A stretch of 64,000 bases of DNA from an uncultured delta proteobacterium (GCA_903835685.1 CAILNX010000017.1:1-64000); one strand, 5' to 3'. Shown: positions 1 through 9,267, numbered from the stretch's first letter. Translations and numbers: made by a program. Notes: generated from the letters alone by a model not told the origin.

Positions 1-91
1 ACACCCGATCCCATTCCGAACTCGGTAGTTAAGACCTCCATCGCCGATGATACTGCGGTCTAAATCGTGGGAAAGTAGGTCGTCGCCAGGA
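1..91 (+). rRNA. rrf: 5S ribosomal RNA, 3' part
   Basis: The window opens inside a 5S rRNA gene. The sequence has the conserved 5S core (CCGAACTCGG, then GTTAAG, then the GGGAAAGTAGGTCGTCGCCAGG 3' region, quoted only in part as GAAAGTAGGTCG). The 5' strand of the closing helix lies outside the window, so the gene is partial. It is followed by a strong hairpin terminator, consistent with the end of an rRNA operon. The exact 3' end is uncertain by a few bases. Confidence 0.93.
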
Positions 92-121
92 CTTTTTCTT
101 TCAAAAGCCATAAGGCAAAAC

Positions 122-149
122 AAAGCCCCCTGTGAATGCAGGGGGCTTT
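122..149 (+). terminator. rRNA operon terminator
   Basis: An 11-bp hairpin (AAAGCCCCCTG paired with CAGGGGGCTTT) lies about 30 bases after the 5S rRNA. It is the likely intrinsic terminator of the rRNA operon. Confidence 0.75.
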
Positions 150-203
150 GTCGTTTGTAGTGCCCGGGGCGAGGAGCGTGGAGCCGGACCTCTCCATGAG
201 ACG

Positions 204-231
204 AAAAAAGCCCCCGGGAGCCGGGGGCTTT
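204..231 (-). terminator. sodB terminator
   Basis: A stem of AAAGCCCCCGG pairs with CCGGGGGCTTT. Read on the minus strand it runs into six T residues. It lies 23 bases past the sodB stop codon and fits an intrinsic terminator for that gene. Confidence 0.75.
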
Positions 232-254
232 GGAGCGCGATGCCGCCGTTGGGT

Positions 255-968
255 TCAGCCCAGGTTCTTGGCCACGAAATCCCAGTTGACCAGCTTGTCC
301 AGGAAGGCCGTCACATAGTCGGCCCGGCGGTTCTGATAATCCAGGTAGTAGGCATGCTCCCAGACGTCCACGGTGAGCAGGGCCACCTGGTTGGAGGTCA
401 TGGGCGTGGCCGCGTTGGCGGTTTTCACCACCTTGAGCTTGCCCTCCTCCTTGACCAGCCAGGCCCAGCCACTGCCGAACTGGCCCACGGCCGTGTCGGT
501 GAACTCCTTCTTGAAAGCCTCGAATCCTCCGAAGGCCCCGTTTATGGCCTCCAGGACCTTGCCCGTGGGCGCGCCGCCGCCACCGGGCTTGATGCCGTTC
601 CAATAGAAGGTGTGGTTCCAGGCCTGGGCCGCGTTGTTGAACAGGGCCATGGCCGAGGGGTCCTTGGCCGCTTCCAGGACGATCTTGTCCAGGGGCATGG
701 CGGCCAGGGGCTTTCCAGCCACCATCTTGGCCGTGTTGGCATAGTAGAGGGCCGTGTGTTTGCCGAAGTGGAAGCCGATGGTCTTGGCCGAGATGACCGG
801 CTCCAGGGCCGCTTCGGGGAAGGGCAGGGCCGGGGCCATCGGGCCTTCCTCGGCCCAGGCCAGACCGCCAAGTCCCAGGCCGTTGGCCGCAACCAGACCG
901 CAGACCCCTGCGGCCGAAGCCAGAAACATCCTGCGGGTCATACCGGAGTCAGTGATTTGGTTTTTCAT
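255..968 (-). CDS. sodB: Tat-exported iron superoxide dismutase
   Basis: Converts superoxide to oxygen and hydrogen peroxide. The 237-residue product matches the Fe-type SodB family: metal-ligand contexts GFHFGKH, WNHTFYWN and DVWEHAYY are all present, and NNAAQ and FGSGWAWL are typical of the iron form. The N-terminus carries a twin-arginine signal (TRRMFLASA, followed by a hydrophobic stretch ending ...AWA), so the enzyme should act in the periplasm, as known for Desulfovibrio FeSOD. The start was set at the ATG of MKNQITDS because GGAGGG sits five bases upstream and a near-consensus promoter lies just before it; an upstream in-frame ATG would fall at the predicted transcription start. It stands alone, with its own promoter and terminator. 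Confidence 0.95.
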   Translation of the reverse strand: MKNQITDSGMTRRMFLASAAGVCGLVAANGLGLGGLAWAEEGPMAPALPFPEAALEPVISAKTIGFHFGKHTALYYANTAKMVAGKPLAAMPLDKIVLEAAKDPSAMALFNNAAQAWNHTFYWNGIKPGGGGAPTGKVLEAINGAFGGFEAFKKEFTDTAVGQFGSGWAWLVKEEGKLKVVKTANAATPMTSNQVALLTVDVWEHAYYLDYQNRRADYVTAFLDKLVNWDFVAKNLG

Positions 969-1004
969 TATCCCTCCAACAGTTAGAGGTTCAATCATGG
1001 CCTG

Positions 1005-1032
1005 ATTGTATCCGAGAAAGCGGTCATGTCAA
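1005..1032 (-). promoter_or_regulatory. sigma-70-type promoter of sodB
   Basis: On the minus strand TTGACA (1027-1032) and TACAAT (1005-1010) are separated by 16 bases. Transcription would begin near 998, giving a leader of about 30 bases with a strong ribosome binding site. The -35 element is perfect and the -10 has one mismatch. Confidence 0.7.
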
Positions 1033-1134
1033 GGGAAGCAGAGATCGTTTATTGGCCGTGCCCCGCTTCAGGGGACGGGTTCATGGCCTCCCGGTCACCC
1101 GGTTCAGTTGAAATCGGTGCGCAAAAAGCAAAGT

Positions 1135-1170
1135 GGCCCAGCCGGGCCGATGGGTCAGCCCGGCTGGGCC
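1135..1170 (-). terminator. serS terminator hairpin
   Basis: A perfect 13-bp stem (GGCCCAGCCGGGC with its complement) lies 26 bases after the serS stop codon. The T-rich stretch on the minus strand starts only after a few bases (ACTTTGCTTTTT), so termination is likely but not textbook. Confidence 0.6.
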
Positions 1171-1195
1171 GGAAGGAACTCAAGGAGGATTTTTT

Positions 1196-2476
1196 CTAGA
1201 CCGGCAGGATGACGTGCTCCTCGCCGTGCAGGTAGGGCCGCAGGACCTCGGGAATGACCAGGGAGCCGTCGGCCTGCTGATAATTCTCCAGCACGGCCAC
1301 CAGGGTCCGGCCCACGGCCAGGCCCGAGCCGTTCAAGGTGTGCACCAGGGCGCTCTTCTTGGACTGCTTGGACTTGAAGCGGATGCCCGCCCGCCGGGCC
1401 TGGAAGTCCTCGAAATTGGTGCAGGAGGAGATTTCCCGAAACTTCTGCTGGCCGGGCAGCCAGACCTCGATGTCGTAGGTCTTGGCCGAGCCGAAGCCCA
1501 TGTCCCCGGTGCACAGGGTGATGACCCGGTAGGGCAGGCCCAGGCGCTGGAGGATGACCTCGGCATGCCGGGTGAGCAGATCCAGGGCTTCCCAGGACCG
1601 TTCGGGGTGCTCGAAGCGGACCAGCTCCACCTTGTGGAACTGGTGCTGGCGGATGAGGCCCTTGGTGTCCTTGCCGTAGGACCCGGCCTCGGAGCGGAAG
1701 CAGGGGGTGAGCGCGCAGTAGGTGATGGGCAGATCGTCCTCGGTCAGGGTCTCGTCCCGGTGCATGTTGGTCAGGGGTACCTCGGCCGTGGGGATGAGAT
1801 AGTAGTCGGTCCCGGCCAGCTTGAACAGGTCGTCGGCGAATTTGGGGAGCTGGCTGGTGCCCGTGAGGCTGGCGCTGTTCACGATGTACGGGGGCAGGAC
1901 CTCGACATACCCGTGCTCCCGGGTCTGCACGTCGAGCATGAAGGAGGCCAGGGCCCGCTCCAGGCGCGCGGCCCAGCCCAGGGACACGGCAAAGCGCGAG
2001 CCGGTGATCTTGGCCGCCCGCTCGAAATCCAGGCCGCCCAGGGCCGCGCCCAGCTCCCAGTGCTCCTTGGGCTCGAAATTAAAGGCCGGGATATCTCCCC
2101 AGGTGCGCAGCACGGGATTGTCGTGCTCGCTCTGGCCCAGGGGCACGGACTGGTGCGGGATGTTGGGCACGGACATGAGCCAGGCCGTCTCAGCCTCTTC
2201 GATGGTGGAGAGTTCGGCCTCCAGGACCTTGATCCGATCCGAGACCGTGGCCATGCGGGCCAGAAGCTCGGTGGCCTCTCCGCCCTCGCGCTTGGCCTTG
2301 GCGATATCTCCCGAGGCCTTGTTCCGTTCGGCCTTCAAGGCCTCGGACTCCTGGAGCAGTTCCCGGCGGCGGTCGTCCAGGGCCGTGAATTCGGCGATAT
2401 CCAGGGAACTTGCGCGTCGGGCCAGGGCTTCGCGCACCAGTTCGGGATGTTTTTGCACCAGTTTCAAATCCAGCAT
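1196..2476 (-). CDS. serS: Serine--tRNA ligase
   Basis: Charges tRNA-Ser with serine in the cytoplasm. The 426-residue product has the family's N-terminal coiled-coil arm (roughly residues 30-110, rich in Glu, Arg and Lys) that binds the long variable arm of tRNA-Ser, followed by a class II catalytic core. Visible core motifs are [16 protein letters not shown] (motif 2) and [17 protein letters not shown] (motif 3). Length equals the usual 420-430. The start was placed at the second of two close ATGs (MLDLKLV): AGGAG lies eight bases before it but only two bases before the first, and the family begins with MLD. It is divergent from pncC across a 226-bp gap. Confidence 0.97.
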   Translation of the reverse strand: MLDLKLVQKHPELVREALARRASSLDIAEFTALDDRRRELLQESEALKAERNKASGDIAKAKREGGEATELLARMATVSDRIKVLEAELSTIEEAETAWLMSVPNIPHQSVPLGQSEHDNPVLRTWGDIPAFNFEPKEHWELGAALGGLDFERAAKITGSRFAVSLGWAARLERALASFMLDVQTREHGYVEVLPPYIVNSASLTGTSQLPKFADDLFKLAGTDYYLIPTAEVPLTNMHRDETLTEDDLPITYCALTPCFRSEAGSYGKDTKGLIRQHQFHKVELVRFEHPERSWEALDLLTRHAEVILQRLGLPYRVITLCTGDMGFGSAKTYDIEVWLPGQQKFREISSCTNFEDFQARRAGIRFKSKQSKKSALVHTLNGSGLAVGRTLVAVLENYQQADGSLVIPEVLRPYLHGEEHVILPV

Positions 2477-2702
2477 GGTCATATCTCCTTCATCGCGTGG
2501 TGCTTTCGCATACGGTTTTTCGGGGAAAAAACCAAGCCCGGGAATGGGACGGCCGGGCCGGAGGGAAGTGTCGAACAACGGATATTTATGCGGGCAACCA
2601 CTCTCGAAATAAGGGTTGGCGAAACTCGGAAAACGTGGCATGCGGGCTGCAAGCATTGTCAGGAGCATCGGTTGCCCGGGTGATCCCGGACGAGGAGGGC
2701 GC

Positions 2703-3188
2703 ATGGCCGGGAGAGAAACCCTGAAGAACGTGACCAGATTGGGTGAGATCCTGGTGGCCCGGGGGCTGTTCATGGCCGTGGCCGAGTCCTGCACGGGCGG
2801 GCTTTTGGCCGACACCCTGACCAATGTGTCCGGCAGTTCGGACTGGTTTTTGGGCGGGCTGGTGGCCTACGCCAATTCCATCAAGACCGGTCTCTTGGGC
2901 GTGCCTTCGGAAGAGCTGATCCGATACGGGTCCGTGAGCGAACCCGTGGTCCGGCACATGGCCGAGGGTGTGCGGCGGCTCATGGGCTGCCCGGTGGGCG
3001 TGGGCCTCTCGGGCGTGGCCGGTCCCACGGGAGGCTCCCCGGACAAGCCCGTGGGCACGGTCTGGATGGCCTGGACCTTTGGGGTGGAGACCCGGGCCGA
3101 GCGCTTTTTCTTCCAGGGCAGCCGTCTGGAGATCAAGGCCCAGAGCGTGAACGCGGCCATCTCCGGGCTGTTGGCCAACCTGGGCTGA
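2703..3188 (+). CDS. pncC: Nicotinamide-nucleotide amidohydrolase (CinA C-terminal type)
   Basis: Likely deamidates nicotinamide mononucleotide to nicotinate mononucleotide in pyridine nucleotide salvage. The 161-residue product is a stand-alone CinA C-terminal domain with the diagnostic AESCTGG near residue 25, GLVAYAN, and [11 protein letters not shown] followed by KPVGTVW. The N-terminal MoaB-like domain of full CinA is absent, as in E. coli PncC. The ATG was chosen because GAGGAGGG precedes it by a few bases; a longer frame upstream has no family similarity. Confidence 0.9.
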   Translation: MAGRETLKNVTRLGEILVARGLFMAVAESCTGGLLADTLTNVSGSSDWFLGGLVAYANSIKTGLLGVPSEELIRYGSVSEPVVRHMAEGVRRLMGCPVGVGLSGVAGPTGGSPDKPVGTVWMAWTFGVETRAERFFFQGSRLEIKAQSVNAAISGLLANLG

Positions 3189-3323
3189 GTGGAGCCGCGT
3201 CCGGGGCTTCCAGCCTGAGAAACACGGTTTGGCCAGGATGAAGAATAAGAAAAATTATTCTTTTATTCCGTGTTCTTGTACAGGCCAAGGCCGATCATCA
3301 AGCCCTGCCATCGGGGGGCACCC

Positions 3324-3953
3324 GTGATCCGCTGTTTCGTGGGCCTGCCCCTGCCCCCAAGTTATCACGACCACCTGTCCGCTCTTCTGTCCCGGCTTCG
3401 GCCCCTGGTGCGGGCGCGTTTGTCCTGGACCAGGCCGGAGAACTGGCATCTGACCCTCAAATTCCTGGGCGAAACCGAACCCGACCGGGTGGCGGCAGCC
3501 ACGGCCGCCCTGGCCGGGGTGCGTTTCCCGGGCTTTACCCTCCAGGCCGGGGGCGGGGGATTTTTCCCGGACGGGCGCAGGCCTCGGGTGCTCTGGGTGG
3601 GGCTCATCCAGGGCGGCCCGGAAAGCGCGGCCCTGGCCCAGGCCGTGGACCAGGCCCTGACTCCTCCGGGGTTCGCGCCCGAGGAGCGGCCCTTCACGGC
3701 CCACCTGACCCTGGGCCGGGTCAAGGACGATCCGGGCCAGGACTGGTCCCGGGTCCTGAATCTGCTTGGAAGTACGGCCTGGCCCGTGGCGGCCATGGAG
3801 CGCCTGGTGTTCTGGGAGAGCCGCCTGGGTCCCCGGGGACCGGCCTATGCGCCCCTGGCTGAATATCCTCTTTCAGCCGTTTCAGGGGACCGCATCCAGC
3901 CCTCGGGCGAAAACACGAAGCGGAATGAGGCCGGGGAAAAGTCAGAGGCCTGA
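3324..3953 (+). CDS. thpR: RNA 2',3'-cyclic phosphodiesterase (2H superfamily)
   Basis: A LigT/ThpR-type 2H phosphoesterase that hydrolyses 2',3'-cyclic phosphate RNA ends. Both catalytic H-x-T-x signatures are visible: HLTLKFLGE near residue 45 and HLTLGRV near residue 130. The start is a GTG (VIRCFVGLP) preceded five bases upstream by GGGGGG; another GTG at 3270 would add 18 residues unlike the family. The last 30 residues are a polar extension. Its stop overlaps, tail to tail by 12 bp, the end of the sensor kinase gene on the other strand. Confidence 0.88.
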   Translation: MIRCFVGLPLPPSYHDHLSALLSRLRPLVRARLSWTRPENWHLTLKFLGETEPDRVAAATAALAGVRFPGFTLQAGGGGFFPDGRRPRVLWVGLIQGGPESAALAQAVDQALTPPGFAPEERPFTAHLTLGRVKDDPGQDWSRVLNLLGSTAWPVAAMERLVFWESRLGPRGPAYAPLAEYPLSAVSGDRIQPSGENTKRNEAGEKSEA

Positions 3954-6239
3954 AGTCTTTTCCTTGGAGGCCAACACCCGTTCCATCACCGTGTTCAATT
4001 CAGTGAGGTCCACGGGTTTGGACACATAGCCATCCATCCCGGCCTCCAGGAAGCGCTCCTTGTCCCCGCGCATGGCGTGGGCGGTCAGGGCGATGATGGG
4101 GATGCTGGACCTGGGGCCGAAACGATCCGGGTTGCGTATCTCCCGGGTGGCCTCCACCCCGCCCATGACCGGCATCTGGATGTCCATGAGGATGAGGTTG
4201 AAGGGCCGGGACGACAACAGGTCCAGGCAGGCCTTCCCCTCTTTGGCAATGACCGCGACATGGCCTGCTTTCTCCAGCAAACGCTTGATGGCCATGGCGC
4301 TCGTCTCGTCGTCTTCGACCACCAGGATGCGCCTGGACAGGTTCGCGAATGGACGCTCCATCACGGGCGTCGTGTCCGGGGAGTCCGATTCGGCGACAGG
4401 CAGACCGCACTCGACGGAGCAACGAAAGGTCGTGCCCTGCCCGACCGTACTGGTCACGGTGATGTCCCCGTGCATGAGTTCAACCAGGCGCTGCACGATG
4501 GACAGCCCAAGTCCGGCCCCTTGGCGGGTCCGGGTGATGGAGCCGTCAATTTGTTTGAATGATTCAAAAATGGTGGCGATCTTGTCCTCGGGGATGCCCT
4601 GGCCGGTATCGCTGACCGTGAGCACCAGACGGCATCTGGAGGGGGTCTGCCCGGGAAAGACGGCCAAGCCAAGGGTGACTTCCCCCTGGTCCGTGTGCTT
4701 GAAGGCGTTGCCCAGGAGATTGGTCAGGATTTGGGTGAGGCGCAGTTCATCCCCGATCAGGGTCTCGGGCGTGGCGGAATCGAGGGCCGCGCGCAGGGGC
4801 ATGTTCTTTTCCATGCTCACGGCCAGGAAGACATCCACCATGCCCCGCAAGAGCGCAAGCGGTGAGAATTCACTCTCCACGATTTCGATCTTTCCGGCCT
4901 CGATGCGCGACAGGTCCAGGATGTCGGTCAGAAGCCGCGTCAGGCGTTGGCCCGATTGCATGGCCGCGGAGACGCACTCGGCCTGTTCCGGGGTGGGGCT
5001 GCTCATGGCGATCACTTGGAGCATGCCCAGGATACCATTCAAGGGGGTGCGGATCTCATGGCTCATGTTGGCCAGGAATTCGGACTTGGCGCAGGTGGAG
5101 GCCTCGGCCTGCTCCTTGGCCTGGCGAAGCGCCTCCTCGACCCGCTTGCTCTCGGTGACGTCGGGGATGACCGCCAGAAAACGCTCGTCCAGGGAGGCCC
5201 CGGAAATCTCCACGATGCGGGCCTGGCCCGTTCGGTCGGTTATGGCGCAGGCCATGGGCGCGCCAGGGGGCAGCCTCCCGGCGGACTGTCCGACGGCCTG
5301 GTCCCAGGCGGCCATCATCCGCTGCCGGGAGTCCGGGTCCGGGCAGGCCATGGCCCCCCATTGCTGCAGATTCGCTATGTCTTCAGGAGCTTGGCCGAAC
5401 ATCTGCCGGAAGCGGTCGTTGCAATCCAGGATCGCGCCCGCACTGTTCACCAGACACAGGGAAACCGGGGCCGCGTTGAAGAGCTGGTGGAATTTCAGGG
5501 CGCTCTCCCGGAGGCTCTCATCCGCTTCCAGCCGGGACAGGGCCATGGCCACGCTTTCAGCCATGAATTCCAGGAAGGCGATGAGCTCCGGGGTGAAGCG
5601 GCCTTCCCGGTGGTCGTTGAACTGCAACAGCCCGTAGGTCTTCTCCCCGGAGCGAAGCGGGACCAGGGCCACGGATTCGTATCCCACGCCATTGCAGCGG
5701 TTGCGGGTGGAGGACTGCCGATCCGCCTCCGTGCTTCCGGCCAGAAGCGCGGTGGTCCCGTTGGACCAGAAGCTGCCCCGGCCGGAGAAAAAGGGCAGGT
5801 CCGGGTTGGTGCGCCCCTGGATGACGTTGCCGCACATGCATTCGAGCCGGGGGTTGCCGTTTTTGTCCAGAACCGGTCGGCCGTCGCTGCCGGTTATGCA
5901 CAGGCGGTTCTCCATTTGGACGAATTCCTCGGAGAACCCCCTGGTCTCGAAATAGGGATAGTCCAGCCCCTCCCGGAAGCGGATGCCCACGGAGTCGCAA
6001 CCGGACCAGTCGCGCATCTGGTTGATCAGGCGGCGCAGGATGTCCTGGGCCTTTCCCTGGGTGCTCAAGGTGCGGATGAGTTCAGTGGTTTGGGCGAAAA
6101 CGTCCGTGGAAGGGCGGGAAGCGCCGGTCCTTGTTCCAGGCCCGGCCTGATCCGGTCCTTCCAGTTCCGTGACCCGCCCGCGCAGCGAGACCAGTTCGGC
6201 CAGGAGTTCGCTACGGGATTTTTCGGCATCCGGTTTCAT
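3942..6239 (-). CDS. GAF-PAS hybrid sensor histidine kinase with C-terminal receiver
   Basis: A 765-residue soluble hybrid kinase with no membrane segment. Order: short coiled coil (5-35), GAF-like domain (about 50-235, containing several Cys residues around CMCGNV), PAS domain (about 245-370), HisKA with phospho-acceptor His394 in SHEIRTPLNG, HATPase with N, G1 (DTGQGIPED) and G2 (GAGLGLSI) boxes, and a receiver with Asp686 in LILMDIQMPVMGG and the conserved Lys in YVSKPVD. The Cys-containing GAF region could sense a ligand or redox state, but the signal is not known. No partner regulator is adjacent. GAGGG lies just before the ATG. Confidence 0.9.
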   Translation of the reverse strand: MKPDAEKSRSELLAELVSLRGRVTELEGPDQAGPGTRTGASRPSTDVFAQTTELIRTLSTQGKAQDILRRLINQMRDWSGCDSVGIRFREGLDYPYFETRGFSEEFVQMENRLCITGSDGRPVLDKNGNPRLECMCGNVIQGRTNPDLPFFSGRGSFWSNGTTALLAGSTEADRQSSTRNRCNGVGYESVALVPLRSGEKTYGLLQFNDHREGRFTPELIAFLEFMAESVAMALSRLEADESLRESALKFHQLFNAAPVSLCLVNSAGAILDCNDRFRQMFGQAPEDIANLQQWGAMACPDPDSRQRMMAAWDQAVGQSAGRLPPGAPMACAITDRTGQARIVEISGASLDERFLAVIPDVTESKRVEEALRQAKEQAEASTCAKSEFLANMSHEIRTPLNGILGMLQVIAMSSPTPEQAECVSAAMQSGQRLTRLLTDILDLSRIEAGKIEIVESEFSPLALLRGMVDVFLAVSMEKNMPLRAALDSATPETLIGDELRLTQILTNLLGNAFKHTDQGEVTLGLAVFPGQTPSRCRLVLTVSDTGQGIPEDKIATIFESFKQIDGSITRTRQGAGLGLSIVQRLVELMHGDITVTSTVGQGTTFRCSVECGLPVAESDSPDTTPVMERPFANLSRRILVVEDDETSAMAIKRLLEKAGHVAVIAKEGKACLDLLSSRPFNLILMDIQMPVMGGVEATREIRNPDRFGPRSSIPIIALTAHAMRGDKERFLEAGMDGYVSKPVDLTELNTVMERVLASKEKTSGL

Positions 6240-6359
6240 GTTTCCCTCAGCCCATGACGGGGCCTTTCCTACATGATTCTGGACGTACGGAGTTCCCGGC
6301 CTTCCCCCAAATTAGCGCACTCGATGGCCTGAACACAAGCCTTTTGTGTCTGCCTCGGA

Positions 6360-7907
6360 TCATAAATCCTTGAACACTGCCTCCATGGCCTCCAGAAACA
6401 CCCCGTTCTGCTCCGGCAGGCCCACGCTCACCCGCAAGGCCTGGGGAAACCCGTAGCCGTTCATGGTGCGCACCAGCACGCCCTTTTTGGCCAGCCCCTC
6501 GGCCACGTCCTGGGCCGGACGGGGCGGGATGAAGAACACGAAATTGCCCTGGCCCGGGACCGGGTCGCAGCCCAGGGCCGTGAGCCCCTTGGCCAGCCGG
6601 TCGCGCTCGGTGATGGCCATGCTCAGGGACTCCATGGCGTGGTCGGTGTCGGCCAGCACGGCCAGGCCCGCGGACTCGGCCAGGCTGTTCACGGAAAAAG
6701 GCAGGCGCACCCGCCTGAGCACGTCGGCCAGGGATTCGTGCATGAGGCCGTAGCCCAGCCTGAGCCCGGCCAGGCCGAACCCCCGGCAGAAGGACCGGAT
6801 CACCACCAGGTTGGGGAAGCGGTCCAGAAGCGGCAGGATGGAGTACTCCTCGTCGGGCCAGGCGAAATCAATGAGGGTCTCGTCCACGATGACCAGGGTG
6901 GTCTCGGGCATCAGGGCGGTCATGACCGTGAGTTCCTCGGTGGTGGCCGCGTGTCCGGTGGCCTCGTCGGGATTGGACAAAAGCACGGCGGCCGTGTTCG
7001 GCCCGGCGGCCTGGACCAGGGCCTCCAGGGGCAGGGAGAAGTCCGGCTCCCGCGGGGTGCGGCGCAACTCCACCCGGCAGAGGTCCGCGATGATCTGGAA
7101 GCGGGGCGGGCAGGCCGCGCCGGTGAGCACGTGGTCCTGGCCCGGCCTGGCCTTGACCCGCAGGATCAGGTCAATGAGTTCGTTGAGCCCGTTGCCTACC
7201 AGGATGCGGTTTTCGGGCTGGCGCAGATGCCGGGCCAGGGCGGCCACCAGGTCCGGGGACCCATTCTGGGGGTAGTGGTGAATCTGGGGGGCGCGGGCCA
7301 GGGCCGCGTTCAGGGCCAGGGCCGGGATGCCCATGGGATTGGTGTCCTGGTCCAGGCGCAGGGTCGGTTCCAGGAGCCCGGCAGGCGCGGGGCAGGCCGG
7401 GCCAGCCTGGGGCGAGGGCAGGGCGGCCTCTTCCGAGGCCGGGACGCAAGGGCGGGGTCCGGGCTTGCGGCCCAGGCGCGGCTTTGCGGCCGGGGACTTG
7501 GGCGCGGCAGGCCTGGCCGGGGCCAGGCCGCGCAGGGCCTCCAGGATGGCCGAGGTGTCCCGGGCGCTCCCGTCGTCGGCCTTGCGCACCAGGTCTTCCA
7601 GGATGTTCAGGCTGTCCAGAAGGATGTTCACGGCCTGGGCCACGGCGGCTGGGGTTGTCTCGGATCGGGCCAGGGGGGGCAGGGCCTGCTCCATGGCCAG
7701 GGAAAGATCATGAATGCCCGCGAAATCCATGAGCCCGGCCCGCTCGGCCAGGGAGTCCAGGCTCCGGGCCAGGTCCCCGGCCTGCTGCGGGGTGGGGCGG
7801 GCCTGGGAGCGGTCCAGGGCCATGAGCGCATCGCCGATCTCGGCCACCTGGTCCAGGGACTGGTCGAGGAAATTCTGGATCAGGTCGTCAGGATCGAGGT
7901 CGGGCAT
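6360..7907 (-). CDS. Degenerate Hpt-like domain fused to a HisC-like aminotransferase pseudoenzyme
   Basis: A 515-residue fusion. Residues 1-125 form a helical domain resembling a CheA/Hpt histidine phosphotransfer domain, but where Hpt proteins have AHSxKGxA this one reads SLDSLAERAGLMDF; a gapless alignment puts Asp51 at the phospho-acceptor position. A Pro/Ala-rich linker (about 125-190) joins it to a fold-type I aminotransferase most like histidinol-phosphate aminotransferase (HisC). The PLP-lysine motif SFSKxFGLAG is SFCRGFGLAG, so the Schiff-base Lys is Arg375 (codon 6783-6785). The cofactor-contacting Asn of NPNNPTG is Glu315, and the Tyr three residues after Asp342 is Leu345. Asp342 and Arg383 remain. 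Spacing between these positions matches HisC, so the alignment is firm. Seen: the substitutions. Inferred: no transaminase activity, possibly a binding or regulatory role. Automatic annotation as hisC would be misleading. Confidence 0.82.
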   Translation of the reverse strand: MPDLDPDDLIQNFLDQSLDQVAEIGDALMALDRSQARPTPQQAGDLARSLDSLAERAGLMDFAGIHDLSLAMEQALPPLARSETTPAAVAQAVNILLDSLNILEDLVRKADDGSARDTSAILEALRGLAPARPAAPKSPAAKPRLGRKPGPRPCVPASEEAALPSPQAGPACPAPAGLLEPTLRLDQDTNPMGIPALALNAALARAPQIHHYPQNGSPDLVAALARHLRQPENRILVGNGLNELIDLILRVKARPGQDHVLTGAACPPRFQIIADLCRVELRRTPREPDFSLPLEALVQAAGPNTAAVLLSNPDEATGHAATTEELTVMTALMPETTLVIVDETLIDFAWPDEEYSILPLLDRFPNLVVIRSFCRGFGLAGLRLGYGLMHESLADVLRRVRLPFSVNSLAESAGLAVLADTDHAMESLSMAITERDRLAKGLTALGCDPVPGQGNFVFFIPPRPAQDVAEGLAKKGVLVRTMNGYGFPQALRVSVGLPEQNGVFLEAMEAVFKDL

Positions 7908-8013
7908 GCACGGGGCTCCTTGGGACTGTCGGCCCGGGTCAGGGCCGCAACGGCAGAGTGGCCCATGCCCGCCGAACCTGTCAAGCGGCCAGCCGCCCTG
8001 ATGGGTGCCGGGG

Positions 8014-9249
8014 TCAGTCCAGGATGCGGGAGATGATGGCGCTTGAAACCAGCATGCCGTTCTTGGTCAGGCGCAGGCGGCCCTGGTTCACCCGGGCCAG
8101 GCCGTTTTGGCGCAGGGCCTGGATCAGGGCCTTCTTGTCCGCCAGCAGGGCCTTGCCCGTGAGGGCCAAGTAGTCGCTGAGGAGCGCGCCCCGGGTGGTG
8201 CGCAGGCCGAGCATGAGCCGTTCGCGCAGGAGCGTGGCCGGGTCCAGGGCTTCGAAGTCCCGGCCCGTGGTCTCCTGGCGCACGGCTGCGTCGTAGTCCT
8301 CCATGGCCCGGGCATTGGCAAAGCGCCGGGTCCCCAGGGTGGACACGGCCGACGGCCCCAGGCCCAGATAGTCCCGGCCCTCCCAGTATCCGCTGTTGTG
8401 GCGGCTGGCGAATCCCAGGCGGGCGAAATTGGAGATTTCGTAGTGCAAAAGCCCCTCGCTCTCCAGGTATTCCGCGCCGAGCACGTACATGCGGGCCTGC
8501 TCGTCCTCCGGGGGCAGGGTCAGCTCCCCGGCCTGGATGCGGCGGGTGAAGGGCGTGCCCTCCTCCTGGGTCAGGCCGTAGCAGGACAGGTGCTGGGGGG
8601 CCAGTTCCTTGACCACTGTCCTTAACTGGCCGAGCCAGTCCTGGAGCCTCTGCCCGGGCAGGCCCCAGATCAGGTCCAGGCCCACGTTGGCCAGCCCGGC
8701 CCGGCGGGCCAGGGCCAGGGCGGACGTGGCCTGGGCCGCACTGTGCGGACGTCCCAGCCGGGCCAGGTGTTCGTCGGACAGGCTCTGCACGCCCAGGCTC
8801 AGGCGGTTCACGCCCAGGGAGGCCAGGGAGGCGAACCAGCCCGCGTCGCCCACGGAATCCGGATTGGCCTCCATGGTGATCTCCGCGTCCCGGTCCAGGT
8901 CAAAGGACTGGCGCGCGGCGCTCACGATCCGGTTCAGGTCGGCCAGGGACAGGAGGCTGGGCGTGCCCCCGCCCAGATACAGGGTCTCGGCCTTGGGCCG
9001 GTTCAGCCTGCGACCCCAGAGCCCGATCTCGGCGACCAGGGTCTTCACGTACCAGGCCGCCGTGACCTGGTTGTACACCTGGGAGTGGAAGGCGCAGTAG
9101 GCGCACTTCTGGCGGCAGAAGGGCACGTGCACGTAGAGCAGGAGCTTCTTTTCCCCTGGCCCGGTCTTGAGGGCCAGGCTGTCCAGAGGGTTTGGGGCCG
9201 GGGCCTTGGGCCGGGTCAGGGCCTCCACCTCGCCGAAGAATCTGGGCAT
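8014..9249 (-). CDS. hemW: HemW-type radical SAM heme chaperone
   Basis: A 411-residue radical SAM protein. The cluster motif CRQKCAYCAF has the CxxxCxxC cysteines but lacks the extra CxC cysteine of true coproporphyrinogen III oxidase HemN, which places it with HemW, a heme-binding protein. GGGTPSLL, the glycine-rich SAM-contact segment, and the HemN C-terminal domain are present. It ends the minus-strand run rng-queH-hemW, 18 bp after queH. GGGGAG precedes the ATG. Older annotations may call it an oxygen-independent coproporphyrinogen oxidase. Confidence 0.88.
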   Translation of the reverse strand: MPRFFGEVEALTRPKAPAPNPLDSLALKTGPGEKKLLLYVHVPFCRQKCAYCAFHSQVYNQVTAAWYVKTLVAEIGLWGRRLNRPKAETLYLGGGTPSLLSLADLNRIVSAARQSFDLDRDAEITMEANPDSVGDAGWFASLASLGVNRLSLGVQSLSDEHLARLGRPHSAAQATSALALARRAGLANVGLDLIWGLPGQRLQDWLGQLRTVVKELAPQHLSCYGLTQEEGTPFTRRIQAGELTLPPEDEQARMYVLGAEYLESEGLLHYEISNFARLGFASRHNSGYWEGRDYLGLGPSAVSTLGTRRFANARAMEDYDAAVRQETTGRDFEALDPATLLRERLMLGLRTTRGALLSDYLALTGKALLADKKALIQALRQNGLARVNQGRLRLTKNGMLVSSAIISRILD

Positions 9250-9267
9250 GGGCTTCTCCCCTCGGGT

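Noticed and set aside
3241-3262. AT-only hairpin (AAGAATAA with TTATTCTT) upstream of thpR
   Set aside because: The stem is weak and A/T only, not followed by a clear T tract, and is not enough for a terminator call for pncC.
4060-5637. A 525-codon open frame on the plus strand
   Set aside because: Antisense to the sensor kinase at 3942-6239, Arg/Ser-rich, no domain; it exists only because of high GC in the third position of the opposite strand.
6360-7907. Functional histidinol-phosphate aminotransferase
   Set aside because: The PLP-binding lysine and two other cofactor contacts are substituted, and the gene has no histidine-pathway neighbours.
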